The notes under the pieces were generated by a model. The model had not been told where the DNA came from. It saw only the letters and a list, made by a program, of their open reading frames with translations, and did not search any database. Below are positions 20,344 through 30,357 of a stretch of DNA of 64,000 bases, piece after piece. The stretch's first letter is position 1, and every line of letters begins with the position of its first letter. This stretch comes from DASQDN01 sp963833675 (GTDB lineage: Bacteria; Acidobacteriota; Terriglobia; Bryobacterales; Bryobacteraceae): contig CAWHYW010000031.1 of NCBI GenBank assembly GCA_963833675.1, positions 124,001 to 188,000 on the forward strand, given 5' to 3'. A program made the translations under genes and the position numbers.

Positions 20344-21813
20344 CTATTTCGCCGGAGTTCGGCCTCCATTCCATGTTTGCGGTTTCGGCGTATCGGGCGG
20401 CCAGTAACCGTTCGGATCTTCTTTCCACTCTGTACCGCATAATCGCGAGATCGTTTTCCACTCCGCCGCTCCCAGGTTGAGATCGGGATGGAAGATGAAT
20501 CGCTTCAGACCCGCACGATGAGACGCCGTTAGAATACGTTCAAGGTCATGCGCTGGCATAGGATCTCCGGCGTGAGGATTGCGGCCTGTGGACACCCAGG
20601 CGATCACCTTATCCGGATTGCCTGTGGCCTCGAGCGCGCGTTTCGTTTCGGAGTACACAACTTTGTCGAAGAACTCGTCAGGGAAACCCCTGTCCAGGTC
20701 GTACAGCTTGTGAACACCCGGAAATTCTAATCCGAACAGGAGCTTCACGACCGAGAAACAATCCTCTTCAGTCAGGGTCGGATTCCACTCCCGGAGAGTT
20801 GCAACCCAGCGGCCGACGGTGCCGTACATGCCGTCGAAACCGCGATTCCAATAATAGTGTTTCGGAAATATGTAGTCGAAGAATGAATGCGTCTTCTCGT
20901 AGTCCTGTGTCGTGAGTACGGAAAATGCGGCGGACCTCGGGATCGTTCCGAGCTTGGCACGACGGCTCAAGCCATCCCACTGCTTTCGAATCGCAGCCAT
21001 GCGGCGGAGCGTCGTCTCCTGGCGCATGCGAAGCCAGTAGAGCGAGTCCTCGTTGAGATCGAATAGCGAAAGTCCGCCGAACATGCCGCCGGAGCTATGA
21101 AATCTGACTTTGGCGGGTGTGAGCTGATGGAATCGAGTGCGAAGGTGAGCAATGCCGCGTTCCATACGAGCTATATCGAAGCCTAGGTTTTCATATACCG
21201 GACGCTCACCCGGACGAATCTCGAAGAGCTCGCCTCCGTGGTGAAACGCCAGTTCGTAATGATGTTCGCCCGCGCCGTCGATGATCACCCCGTTCGCCTG
21301 CGGGAAGGCGCGGAGTGTGTCTTCGACACCGGCGGCTAGCGCAAGAGCGCCGAACGGATCCTGCGCAAACGACTTGCTGCGTCCGTAATGGCCCGGACCG
21401 AACAGCATCAGCTCCCACTTGCGTTTTGCAATCGCGTCCAGCAGGCCTCGCAGTTGCTTTTCTTTTACTGGGTCCAGGCGAACGTTCTGAGGCGGATCTA
21501 CTCCGTAGCGCTGATAGATCGCGGCGTTCGGCGCGAACGTCTGGATTTTGGCGCCCGACCGCGCGTATGTGAAATCGAACGTTGGCGTTCCATCCCAGAA
21601 GCGTAATGGTCCGATGACGATGCCGCGTACGCCGCCGCTCTCCCACGCATCGAGAGTCCGCTCATAATCCGTGAGCCACTGTTCGAGTGGGTAGATCATG
21701 TACATCCAGGCAACAAGCCGGGATGACGGTGGGTCGGGCGCCGCCACCGCGGACGCGGCCCCGAGCAATGTCTTCATCAGCGTACGGCGATGAATTGATA
21801 AAGTCTGCTGCAT
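20344..21813 (-). CDS. Exported protein of unknown function, receptor-linked
   Basis: An intact protein of about 489 residues from the ATG at 21813, chosen because it gives a Tat-like signal ('HRRTLMKTLLGAASAVAA') and starts 9 bases after the receptor stop at 21822; the longer frame upstream overlaps the receptor gene. Features include 'LVAWMYMIYPLEQWLTDYER', 'GGVRGIVIGPLRFWDG', 'RKWELMLFGPGHYGRS', 'ANGVIIDGAGEHHYEL' and 'GLKRFIFHPDLNLG'. Alternating strand/helix patterns with Trp, Asp and His residues suggest a TIM-barrel, possibly a glycoside hydrolase-like enzyme, but I cannot name a family. The pairing with a TonB receptor suggests it acts on what the receptor imports. Confidence 0.7.
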   Translation of the reverse strand: MQQTLSIHRRTLMKTLLGAASAVAAPDPPSSRLVAWMYMIYPLEQWLTDYERTLDAWESGGVRGIVIGPLRFWDGTPTFDFTYARSGAKIQTFAPNAAIYQRYGVDPPQNVRLDPVKEKQLRGLLDAIAKRKWELMLFGPGHYGRSKSFAQDPFGALALAAGVEDTLRAFPQANGVIIDGAGEHHYELAFHHGGELFEIRPGERPVYENLGFDIARMERGIAHLRTRFHQLTPAKVRFHSSGGMFGGLSLFDLNEDSLYWLRMRQETTLRRMAAIRKQWDGLSRRAKLGTIPRSAAFSVLTTQDYEKTHSFFDYIFPKHYYWNRGFDGMYGTVGRWVATLREWNPTLTEEDCFSVVKLLFGLEFPGVHKLYDLDRGFPDEFFDKVVYSETKRALEATGNPDKVIAWVSTGRNPHAGDPMPAHDLERILTASHRAGLKRFIFHPDLNLGAAEWKTISRLCGTEWKEDPNGYWPPDTPKPQTWNGGRTPAK

Positions 21814-21821
21814 CGGATCCC

Positions 21822-24800
21822 TCACCAGAGAAGTTTGATACCGAGTTGTACGGTTCGCATTGGTCCTTCGAGCGAACGTATTTCGCCCATGCGAGGAGCG
21901 TCCGGCGTGATCGAGTTCACGCTGGCAAAGCCCACGGATGCTGGAATCCCGAAGTACGGGGTATTGAGCGCGTTGAACGCTTCTAAGCGCAGTTGCAGTT
22001 TGAGGGACTCTGTCGGCGGAATGGCGAAGTTCTTGAAGAGAGACAAATCCATGTTCCTTTGCCATGGCCCATTCAGAATGCCTACGCCTGCGCTTCCGTA
22101 ATGGCAGAGATCCTGACGGGAAGGAATATTGCACGTCACGCGTTGAAATGCAGTCGGATCGTACCAGAGTTTTCGCGTCGGGTTGTCGATTCTGCCGTCG
22201 GCGATGCGATCCGGACGAACGCTTGTAAAGCCGCCGGTATTGAGATCGTCACCCTGTGTGATGGTGAATGGAAATCCGGATCGAAAGGCAATCATTCCGT
22301 TAATCTGCCAGCCCCCGAGTACAGCGCCGGTGAAGCCTTTGGTGGTCTTTAGCCAGGGCAGTTCGTAGACGAAGTTCCCAACCAGCATATGTCGCCGGTC
22401 GAAACCTAGCGGCCCTCGGCCTTCCCGGTAGTTTCTGGGATTCTGCACAGGTACTCCATCTTGACTCCCGCTGCTTTCGCCGGTGGCCTTACTCAAAACG
22501 TAATAGAATCCATAAGCCAAGCCGTGTGAATATCGCTTGTCGAGCGACACAGTCATTCCATGGTAGAAGCTGTTCAGCCCGTTCACGATTGCCTGCAAGT
22601 GTCCAACCTGGCGAACCTCGATCTGCGGCCGCAGCGGATCATAGAAATATTGAACCGGCCGGTTCTGCTGGAAATTGGTGTTCGATGACGGCGGGGCCGT
22701 GTTCCAGTTCTGAATGATCCCTGACAGGTCCGTCGACCTGCTACCCACATAGCCGACCGTCAGCGCCGTTCCGAGCGGCAGTTCCCGCTGCAAGTCGAAC
22801 GACCAGGTCCAGTGATTATGGTTCTTCCTGTTCTTCTCCACATACCAGAGATTCTCGGGAGTTACTCCCGCCGTCCCCGCGAACAAGTTAGGACCTAACT
22901 CCAGCGGCGTGGTCCCTGTGCGGAACCGCCTCGTTGGAAGGTTGAAAGTCTGTCCGGCGGCAGTCACGGCGACCGGTTGCGATGCATCCGTGACCTGATT
23001 GAATTGCTGACTCCCTGAATACGGAGGCATGAGATTCAGAATCGTGAAGTTGTTGAAGTGTGGGGTACTGGCATACCATCCTGCGCCGGTTCGCAGAACC
23101 CAGCCACTCGCCGGACGCCATGCCAACCCGACTCGCGGCATTATGAGCTTCTCGTTATAGGACCACAACGGTGTAGCCGCAGCCTCACCCGTTACCGTGG
23201 GATATAGCGTTGGAAGAACTTGCCCGGTGGACGCAGTGTAGGTGCGATCGAAATCGAACGATCGCCAGAATCCGCCTGCATCGTACGGAGCGCCGAAGTG
23301 ATCGTAGCGAATGCCGATATTCGCTGTCAGTGTACGCGAGATCTTCCAATCGTCGAGCACATAGAGGCTGAACATATTCGATCGCGGCTGTGTGAGCGGA
23401 AGCCCCTCGGGCGTTTCCGCGAAATTCGGATAGCCGAGCAATAGCGATGCGAAGGCATGGCCCGACTCCAGAGCACTGAACCCGATGCGACCGCCGGGAT
23501 AGTTCGCAGCGAAGCGATTCATTCCCGTTCGCCGGTATTCGAAGCCGGTCTTGATTCCGTGCGTGCCTTTCTGAATCGTGACGTGATCAGAGAAGTTGTA
23601 GACGCGGATATCGTCGATTCCTCCGCCGTAGGCATCACCGAACTGCGTGCCCAACCCCTCGATCAAGGGAATTCGCGCTTCAAGCGGCGTCAAGTCGCGC
23701 TTTCCTGAAGGCGAGTCGACTTTGAAGATTCCAAGTCCCAAACCGTTCTGGTCGAAACCCGTCCCAGCGCGCCGTTCGAGGGCCGAGAATTGCGTGTCGA
23801 GGAAGCCGAAGCGGGCCTCGTTGAGCACGAATGGCGAGAAGATGTGAATCCATTGCGAAGCGAAGCTGAAGGGCTTGTTGTTGAAATTGATTCCGAAGTT
23901 CGGGTTGATCGTCGGTGCGTCCCAGATCTGTTTGTCCCAGGCGAGCCGTACGAATGCCCGGTCCTTATCGCTGAAGTTATGATCGGCGCGCACGAACCAC
24001 GCGTTCTGTTCAACCGGAACACGTAATGCGTCCCGATTGGTGAAGTCAAGTGGGTCGCGCTGCTGAAACTGTTGGGCAGGGAAGTATTGCAGCAGGTTCT
24101 TTGCGCCCGTGCTGATCCTATTCGGTGGGATCACATTACCTGGAAACGGAGTTCCGGTCTGAGGATCGTAAATGACGATCGGCTGACGGACTAATTTGCC
24201 GCTGCTGTCCACGGGGTTCAGTAGTTGCGAGAAGTCTCCGCCACGCATAGCAGCCGATGGAAACCATCCTGTCGCTACGCTCTCGCTCATCTCACGACGT
24301 CCCTCGTAATTGAATGACCAGAACGTCTTGTTGCGGCCGTTGTACCCGGGCAGCAAGACGGGGCCGCCCAGGAAGGTTCCGAACTGGTGCCTCCGCAACG
24401 CGTTCTTATTCTTGCGCGCTTCTCCCGGCGCCAGCTCGAAGTTCAGAAAGTAATCCTCGGCATCGAGGGCGCTGTTTCGATGGAACTCATAGACGGTTCC
24501 ATGGAAAGCGTTCGTTCCGGACTTCATCGCGATCTGCACTTGCGCGCCACCGCCGAGACCATATTCGGCCGAGTATGCAGCCGTTTGCACACGAAACTCA
24601 GCGATCGCATCGAGCGACGGGGTCAGAGTCATAGTGTTGTAGCGTGGCTCCTTGACATCGATGCCATCGAGGGTCAGCGATTGCGTCTGGTCGGTTTGAC
24701 CATGGGCCACGAGAGAGACCGCAGTACCGCTCGGGGAGGTTCGCCCTGTGGACCCGGTCGTGCGACCCATACGCGTGCCAAACGTCACACCGGGCACCAT

Positions 24801-25259
24801 CACAGCCAAATGACCAACGTTACGATATGCGACGGGCACTTCCACCACCCGCTTGCTCTCAATACTCTGACCGACGGCCGCGTCTTCCGTATTCAACAAC
24901 CGCGCTTCCGCTGTGACTTCCACGCGCTGTGAGCTCTCACCGACTTCAAGGACCACATCGACACGGGCACGTTGCTGCAATTGGACATTCACGCCTCGTA
25001 CGGATGTCGGTTTGAAACCCGACAGTTCGACATTCACGTTGTATTGGCCGGGTTCAATAAGCGGGAAGGAATACAAGCCCTCGGCATTTGTCTTTGCGCG
25101 TCTGGTCTCACCGGTTTCAACTCGTGTGAGCGTCACGTCTGCTCCAGCTACGGAGGCCCCGGACGAATCGTAGACGGCCCCGACAACTTCGGTCGAAGTG
25201 GTCTGCCCCATCAAAATAAGCGGCAAAATGGAGACAAATAGAAGTCGCTTAAACTGCAT
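21822..25259 (-). CDS. TonB-dependent receptor (Oar-like) with carboxypeptidase-regulatory domain, intact
   Basis: An intact receptor of 1145 residues. The start at 25259 gives 'MQFKRLLFVSILPLILMG' and is preceded by aggaa. The regulatory domain is at about residues 22-100 ('GAVYDSSGASVAGADVTLTR', 'YSFPLIEPGQYNVNV'), the plug follows ('SLTLDGIDVKEPRYNTMTLT', 'IAEFRVQTAAYSAEYG'), then a long barrel ending 'VQLGIKLLW'. It heads an operon with the exported protein at 21813. Its lack of frameshifts contrasts with the two other receptors in the window. Ligand unknown. Confidence 0.92.
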   Translation of the reverse strand: MQFKRLLFVSILPLILMGQTTSTEVVGAVYDSSGASVAGADVTLTRVETGETRRAKTNAEGLYSFPLIEPGQYNVNVELSGFKPTSVRGVNVQLQQRARVDVVLEVGESSQRVEVTAEARLLNTEDAAVGQSIESKRVVEVPVAYRNVGHLAVMVPGVTFGTRMGRTTGSTGRTSPSGTAVSLVAHGQTDQTQSLTLDGIDVKEPRYNTMTLTPSLDAIAEFRVQTAAYSAEYGLGGGAQVQIAMKSGTNAFHGTVYEFHRNSALDAEDYFLNFELAPGEARKNKNALRRHQFGTFLGGPVLLPGYNGRNKTFWSFNYEGRREMSESVATGWFPSAAMRGGDFSQLLNPVDSSGKLVRQPIVIYDPQTGTPFPGNVIPPNRISTGAKNLLQYFPAQQFQQRDPLDFTNRDALRVPVEQNAWFVRADHNFSDKDRAFVRLAWDKQIWDAPTINPNFGINFNNKPFSFASQWIHIFSPFVLNEARFGFLDTQFSALERRAGTGFDQNGLGLGIFKVDSPSGKRDLTPLEARIPLIEGLGTQFGDAYGGGIDDIRVYNFSDHVTIQKGTHGIKTGFEYRRTGMNRFAANYPGGRIGFSALESGHAFASLLLGYPNFAETPEGLPLTQPRSNMFSLYVLDDWKISRTLTANIGIRYDHFGAPYDAGGFWRSFDFDRTYTASTGQVLPTLYPTVTGEAAATPLWSYNEKLIMPRVGLAWRPASGWVLRTGAGWYASTPHFNNFTILNLMPPYSGSQQFNQVTDASQPVAVTAAGQTFNLPTRRFRTGTTPLELGPNLFAGTAGVTPENLWYVEKNRKNHNHWTWSFDLQRELPLGTALTVGYVGSRSTDLSGIIQNWNTAPPSSNTNFQQNRPVQYFYDPLRPQIEVRQVGHLQAIVNGLNSFYHGMTVSLDKRYSHGLAYGFYYVLSKATGESSGSQDGVPVQNPRNYREGRGPLGFDRRHMLVGNFVYELPWLKTTKGFTGAVLGGWQINGMIAFRSGFPFTITQGDDLNTGGFTSVRPDRIADGRIDNPTRKLWYDPTAFQRVTCNIPSRQDLCHYGSAGVGILNGPWQRNMDLSLFKNFAIPPTESLKLQLRLEAFNALNTPYFGIPASVGFASVNSITPDAPRMGEIRSLEGPMRTVQLGIKLLW

Positions 25260-25572
25260 CTTTCCTGGCCTTATTGATTTGTGGTGCGTTGTTTTGCCGA
25301 TTGTATACGACATGGATACGATTGAGCAACTAACCGCGGAAAAAAATTCGTGGCATACGTGGCTATGTGGAACGCATCCGCCAAATCTGGCGGATCTCAT
25401 CCTGGCGCGCGCCTAAAAAGCGAGGCCGAGAGACGGAGGTTCGTCTTGCTCTGGGCGCCGGCCGATTGGGAGATCATGGGCGCGGGTCTCATGTCGCGTA
25501 GCTTTGCGCAATTGTGTCGCTCGATCCGGGCTTTGATCCTTGCGGGCTGCGCGCGTCGATCCTATGGTCGCG

Positions 25573-26864
25573 TTACGACGCAATTGATATTTCGTAATAG
25601 AGCTCGTTGGCTGTGACTTTGTCAGCCAACTCCGCCGGAACGGGCTTGTCCAAACGCAGCACACGCCCCTTCGTCTTTTCATCGAGGCGCTTTTCGAGCT
25701 TCGTAAGAGGGATGTTGCCCCATCCCTTTTTGAGAGCCATCTTGTGATCGACGGGAATCAGCGCCACCTCGAGACGGTCCATCTCCTCGAGTCCTTTCTC
25801 GCGCAGCGTAGCGTTGTGGCTGCCGTGATGTCCTGCTTTGTACAAGACAGTTCGCCGCAACAGGTCGGGCCCAGTAACTTCCTTGCCGTCGACCGTCCAC
25901 TTGAGATCCTGCCATGATAACCAGTTGCCCACCTGCGCGTCGGCCGCGAACAGGAGAACCCGGCCGTTCTCCAGCTCAATCGCAAGTACCAAGCTGGTAT
26001 TGTTGGTGGCGCTATCGAGCTGCAGCGCGAGACTGGCCGGCGCATTGAGCCAATCAGAATCGATGCGACGCCAGGATTGATCGCCCGGATCTCCAGCGAA
26101 GTAGTTCGTCTGGAAAAATGGGATCTGCTTCCCAACTTCCAGCGGTATCTGCACGATGGGATCGAAGGGGGCATTCAAGTCCAATATCGGACGTGGAGGG
26201 CGCCACGGCGTCCAGATGAAGCTTGCTCATGCCGTACGTTTCGGGATTGGCCTTGGAGGGATTGAAGCGCTTGATCTTCTTCTCATCGTGCGGTGGTCCG
26301 AGGATGTAGAATTTGGCTTCCGTTCCCGCGAAGGTACTCGGCTTGTCGTCAGGCCGGCAGAAGCGAATTTTGCGGGACAACCCTTTAACGACCTGCAGAG
26401 CGTCGTTCGTTGTGCCTTGACCCGCAGCGCCGAAAAACGCAAGGAACTCATCGACTGCGCCGTCTGCGTTTCCTCCAAACCGCATCCGAGCCGCTGTCGA
26501 TGTAAGCGCGAGTCGCAAGCGCTTCGTTCTCCTGACGGAGCTTTTTCGCGAGGTCGTCTTTGGGATCCTCCGTCCAGGGAAGCCAAACATTGTCGATCTT
26601 GAGTTTGCCGAAGAATTCTCGCGCCTGGAGAAATCCCGATAGATGATCCCAATGCTCATGCGTCACAACCAGGAGGCCGAGCTTGCCCTTGGTTGTCTTG
26701 ACGATGTCTTGAACCACGGCCTGCATCTTGGTGGCAGCATCCTGGGTTCCGAGGATCACACCGCAATCGATCAGGACATAAAAAGGTCCGCCATTGTCAC
26801 GGGGCAGGGTGATGAGAAAGCAGTCACCCAAGCCTTGCCTGTACATTCTGACCTTTACACTCAT
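25573..26864 (-). pseudogene. Metallo-beta-lactamase-fold hydrolase, two frameshifts
   Basis: The start at 26864 lies 7 bases after the stop of the large protease gene. The N-terminal piece has 'YVLIDCGVILG' and the MBL metal motif 'THEHWDHLSGF', then the frame shifts near 26470. The middle ('FLAFFGAAGQGTTNDALQVV', 'KFYILGPPHDEKKIKRF') runs to about 26220, and after another shift the C-terminal part ('SLVLAIELENGRVLLFAADA', 'LYKAGHHGSHNATL') reaches the stop at 25573. 'AADAQ' and 'GHHGSHN' match the ligand motifs of the ComEC/Rec2-like MBL subgroup. Together the pieces give a complete protein of about 430 residues without a signal peptide or membrane part, so a cytoplasmic hydrolase is likely. 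Confidence 0.85.
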
Positions 26865-26871
26865 TGGCCGC

Positions 26872-29800
26872 CTAGATTCCCCGGTGAATCAGCGCGAACG
26901 GTTCGCGTCGTACAACCGCTGCGCCGAAGTAATTGAATCCAGCGTTTTCCTGCGCCATTTCCATCTGAAAGCGCTCCTGGTTCTGCATACGCGCCGGATG
27001 CCCAACACGCTTACGAAGCACGTAGCGAATGGTTTTCTTCTCGATGTCGATCACAAGGGTACAGCCGCCTCGGAACTTGCCACGGCCATCCGCGGGCAGC
27101 CAACTTTGCGTGATCTCGACCACCAGGTCCGTTCGTTGTTGACCGTCCGGGCCGATCCTGCGGACCGGCCGTACCGAATGCACTTCGAAGGGGCGAAGTT
27201 CTCCTGGCTCCCCGTTCAGCACGCGGTCACCATCACGGTAAAAGCCGAGGGCTTCCGTATCGCTGTCCTTCAGGGTTTTAAAGAAATCTCGGACTCGCTT
27301 TCCATTGCGGCGCGATACTTCGAACGCTTCCTTCCGATCCAGATGCAAGTCCCAGCTCAATTCGAGATCTTTGAAAATTCCATCGATTGCGAATCCGGTC
27401 TCCGGCGGCTCCCAGCTAAGGCTCTCGGAGGAGAGATTACGAACGTTCTCGGGATAGATGCCGCGACGCCGAAAGCCTTGAATGAAAGCGGGGCGATAGG
27501 CCCAAGTATCTTCGGGCACGAGATCGCGGTCGGCGGTAATCAACGCGCGTAAATATTCGCCGAATCGCAAGTCAACCGGCGGGCAGTAGTCGAGCGCGCG
27601 GATGCAGATATTCAGGACATGCCCGGCTGTCTTGCTTGCTTCCTGAGAAAGCCGGTTGACCAGATCGTTCGGAATCTCTCCTTCTGGAAGGACACCGGTG
27701 CCACCAGTAGCAAGCCGGATGAGATCGGCGCTTCGACGGCGGTAGATGTTCAGAAACGCGTCGAAGACGGCCGCAACCAGAATCGAGCCGCGGTCGTGCG
27801 CTTCGGTATTGTTGCGATAGTCGTCGGGCGATGGGTCCTTTGGAATAGCGCTGCGAAGAGCTCCGAATTTTCCGATACCCTGTCCGAATTGGAGTGCAAG
27901 GTCGCCCAGCATGTTCTGTTTGGCAAGATTCCCTCGCGTCCGGCGAATCTGATCGCGAAGGGCTTCAGGAACGGTGAAGTGTTGGAACAGCGCTACGATG
28001 TCGGCGAACGCTTCATGGAAGGCCATGACATCTTCATTCGTGGGCTCACCGAAATAACGATGGAGACCATCGAGCAGTGCATGCGTAGTCTCATGGGCAA
28101 TGATGTCATGCGATAGCGAGCAGAATACGGTGCCGCCCGGCAGGTTATCTCCCGGCCTAGTCTGCGAGGCAGGGAAGTAGCCGAGCAGCAGAGCCTTCTT
28201 CACCGGACTGTAAAACGAATTCTCTTCGCGCAACGCGTGCGGATAAATCCGCAATCGGGGCACGTAATGCTCCTCGATCTGCGGTTTTCCATTCTGCATG
28301 TACTTGACGAAGCGTGGGGCCCAAAGCGCGACACGACCCAATGCGCGCTCGAAGTGCTCGATAGTTTTCATCGCCACCGCGTAGACCATCTGTTGATGAA
28401 AGCGAGGACTTGCCTCGGAGGGAGTGAGGCCGTTCTGCACAAGTAGCGTTGGGTGGTTCAAGTCTACGGGCGCATAACAACAGCCGCTAGCGGGATCGAC
28501 ATCGACGACTTCAAGGTACTCGCCTACAGGTCCGGGCTTCACGTCTTCCCAGGCCATTTCGAGCGTCGTCTGATTGATCTGCAGCATGTCGGGATCGTAG
28601 CCGACGAGGGGATCGAATGCGAACACTCGTAACTTGCGCTTCTCCGGAGTAGGTGTGGAGGGGTTCATCGCCAGTTCGAGCCGCGCAGTGTCTATCGACG
28701 AGAGCGTTTGGCGCATCGGCCGAGCGACGGGTTTGCCTAGTTTGTCCAGCGCGGCGCGAAGCGCGTCCGAGGCTCCGGGCGCGTCGTGCAGAAGTTCGAT
28801 GATGCGTTGCTTATCTGCCTCGGAAGGAGCCTGAGTGAGTTCCGGATCGCCAACCAGCAGTTCCAGTTCTCGCGACTGCTGAGTCAATTGAAGCGCTTCG
28901 ATCTCCAGCATGCGCTGATGAGGATCCGGCGCCGCGGCGAGGCCAGTGATGAGCCTGAGAAAGGGAAAGGATAGTTCGTCTTCGGCCTGGTTTACCAGGC
29001 TTGCCGCTTCCGCCGGCTGCACGGAGAGCGCGCTGTTTGCCTGAAGAATGCCTCGTCCTAGCTGCTCGTGCAGTGATTGCTCTTCCAACTTTGCGGAATC
29101 GAATAGCGCTTTCCGGACCGCCTCGACCCGCATCCATCCTTCGGAGTACTTGGTTTCCCACTCATTCTTGAACTTCTGTATCCACAGCGCAGCGGCGGCG
29201 GCGATCTGGGGGGTAGCTGCCGAAGTCCCGCGGCCGTCGTTGTCGATAAGCGATTCGCAGCCAAGCCTTGCCCAGGCAGTGTTCGGCGTATAGGCGGCCA
29301 TCGCAGTGTCCATCTTGCGATCCGGTCCGTAGTTACCGGCCATGAGGGAGAGCGGCAGATCCGCGTACGCCTTACCATCGGCCATCACGCCGCACGCTGC
29401 AAGAACACGACCGAAGCGGGCCGGGTACACGATGCTATTGACCGGCAGGTGACCAAAGTTATTTCCCGCGGCGGTAACGATGAAAACGCCGAGATCGTAT
29501 AGAGCATTAACAGCGTCCGCCCAAGCCTGCGATGCGAGCCCGCCCATGCTCATTGTGATGACATGCGCACGCGTTGCGGGGTCTCCGAACAACCCGTGTA
29601 CATAATCGAATGCTTTTGCGATTGCGCTGTTACGGAATAGCACCACTGAATTCGCTACTCGGATGGGAATGACGTCCAGGGATTGTGCTCCGCCCAAGGC
29701 GAGGAGGCTCAAGGTCCCAGTGCCATGGCCAAGATTGGTCAGAATGCCTTCCGTCCGGTCGGTTGCGTCGTTCGGCCGCTCGTCTTCTTCGACGAAATTG

Positions 29801-30345
29801 TGTTCGAGGATTAGATGCGCGGGCTTGTTCTGTTGTAGGGGATCGTAGCCCGTATCGAGATGGGCAATGCGCACACGATCATTCGGTTGGCCGATGGCGT
29901 CGCCTGCGCTCTCAAGCTGAGAGTGGGTTCCGTCACGAAACCAAAGCGGGCCGGTTCCGGTAGGCAGCCGGGAGTCGGGAGGCGCCGGACGGACGCAATC
30001 GCGCGCAGCGGCGAGAGCGTGCTCCACTGGCGTGCCTACGGTCCACTGTTGTTCGAAATCCGGTTCGGCAAACTCAGCCGATGAAACGCCCGCGATACCA
30101 ATGCCGCTCGTGACGAGGTGATGGCAGAGATCCCAGACATTGACCTCGGCTCCCGAGGAACCGGGGCTCATGATATGCCACTCCGGTTGAGCCGCCGCGC
30201 CCAAAACGGCGGGCCTGGGCCGAATGCTTTTGTAAAGCCGCTCGAATCGTACATCGAGAGCGGCTTTTCCGAAACGAAAGGCGGCTTTATCAGGCGCCGC
30301 GGGCAGCTTCACCAACACGCGCGGGCTGCGCGTTATTGCAAGCAT
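26872..30345 (-). CDS. Two-protease fusion: subtilisin (S8) domain plus HExxH gluzincin-like metallopeptidase
   Basis: An intact protein of 1157 residues with no signal peptide. A subtilase domain covers about residues 155-445 with all catalytic marks: Asp164 in 'IAHLDTGYD', His207 in 'NLGHGTGTLS', oxyanion Asn in 'TAAGNN' (about 295) and Ser375 in 'GRGTSAATPQ'. A helical linker (about 445-560) joins it to a second enzyme: 'HDIIAHETTHALLDG' gives HExxH at 751-755, and 'FHEAFADIVALF' supplies Glu778 and Asp782, spacing typical of thermolysin-like gluzincins. A beta-rich C-terminus (about 1010-1157) follows. The gene sits 13 bases after the di-heme gene and 7 before the MBL-fold gene. Cytoplasmic subtilases beside MBL proteins are known from predicted bacterial conflict systems; self-processing or regulated proteolysis is plausible. 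Function is inference. Confidence 0.88.
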   Translation of the reverse strand: MLAITRSPRVLVKLPAAPDKAAFRFGKAALDVRFERLYKSIRPRPAVLGAAAQPEWHIMSPGSSGAEVNVWDLCHHLVTSGIGIAGVSSAEFAEPDFEQQWTVGTPVEHALAAARDCVRPAPPDSRLPTGTGPLWFRDGTHSQLESAGDAIGQPNDRVRIAHLDTGYDPLQQNKPAHLILEHNFVEEDERPNDATDRTEGILTNLGHGTGTLSLLALGGAQSLDVIPIRVANSVVLFRNSAIAKAFDYVHGLFGDPATRAHVITMSMGGLASQAWADAVNALYDLGVFIVTAAGNNFGHLPVNSIVYPARFGRVLAACGVMADGKAYADLPLSLMAGNYGPDRKMDTAMAAYTPNTAWARLGCESLIDNDGRGTSAATPQIAAAAALWIQKFKNEWETKYSEGWMRVEAVRKALFDSAKLEEQSLHEQLGRGILQANSALSVQPAEAASLVNQAEDELSFPFLRLITGLAAAPDPHQRMLEIEALQLTQQSRELELLVGDPELTQAPSEADKQRIIELLHDAPGASDALRAALDKLGKPVARPMRQTLSSIDTARLELAMNPSTPTPEKRKLRVFAFDPLVGYDPDMLQINQTTLEMAWEDVKPGPVGEYLEVVDVDPASGCCYAPVDLNHPTLLVQNGLTPSEASPRFHQQMVYAVAMKTIEHFERALGRVALWAPRFVKYMQNGKPQIEEHYVPRLRIYPHALREENSFYSPVKKALLLGYFPASQTRPGDNLPGGTVFCSLSHDIIAHETTHALLDGLHRYFGEPTNEDVMAFHEAFADIVALFQHFTVPEALRDQIRRTRGNLAKQNMLGDLALQFGQGIGKFGALRSAIPKDPSPDDYRNNTEAHDRGSILVAAVFDAFLNIYRRRSADLIRLATGGTGVLPEGEIPNDLVNRLSQEASKTAGHVLNICIRALDYCPPVDLRFGEYLRALITADRDLVPEDTWAYRPAFIQGFRRRGIYPENVRNLSSESLSWEPPETGFAIDGIFKDLELSWDLHLDRKEAFEVSRRNGKRVRDFFKTLKDSDTEALGFYRDGDRVLNGEPGELRPFEVHSVRPVRRIGPDGQQRTDLVVEITQSWLPADGRGKFRGGCTLVIDIEKKTIRYVLRKRVGHPARMQNQERFQMEMAQENAGFNYFGAAVVRREPFALIHRGI

Positions 30346-30357
30346 GTAGCTCCATTT

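Noticed and set aside
21814..22134. Extra 107-residue N-terminus of the exported protein at 20344
   Set aside because: It overlaps the end of the receptor gene, is rich in Arg/Ser without structure, and the ATG at 21813 gives a proper signal peptide.
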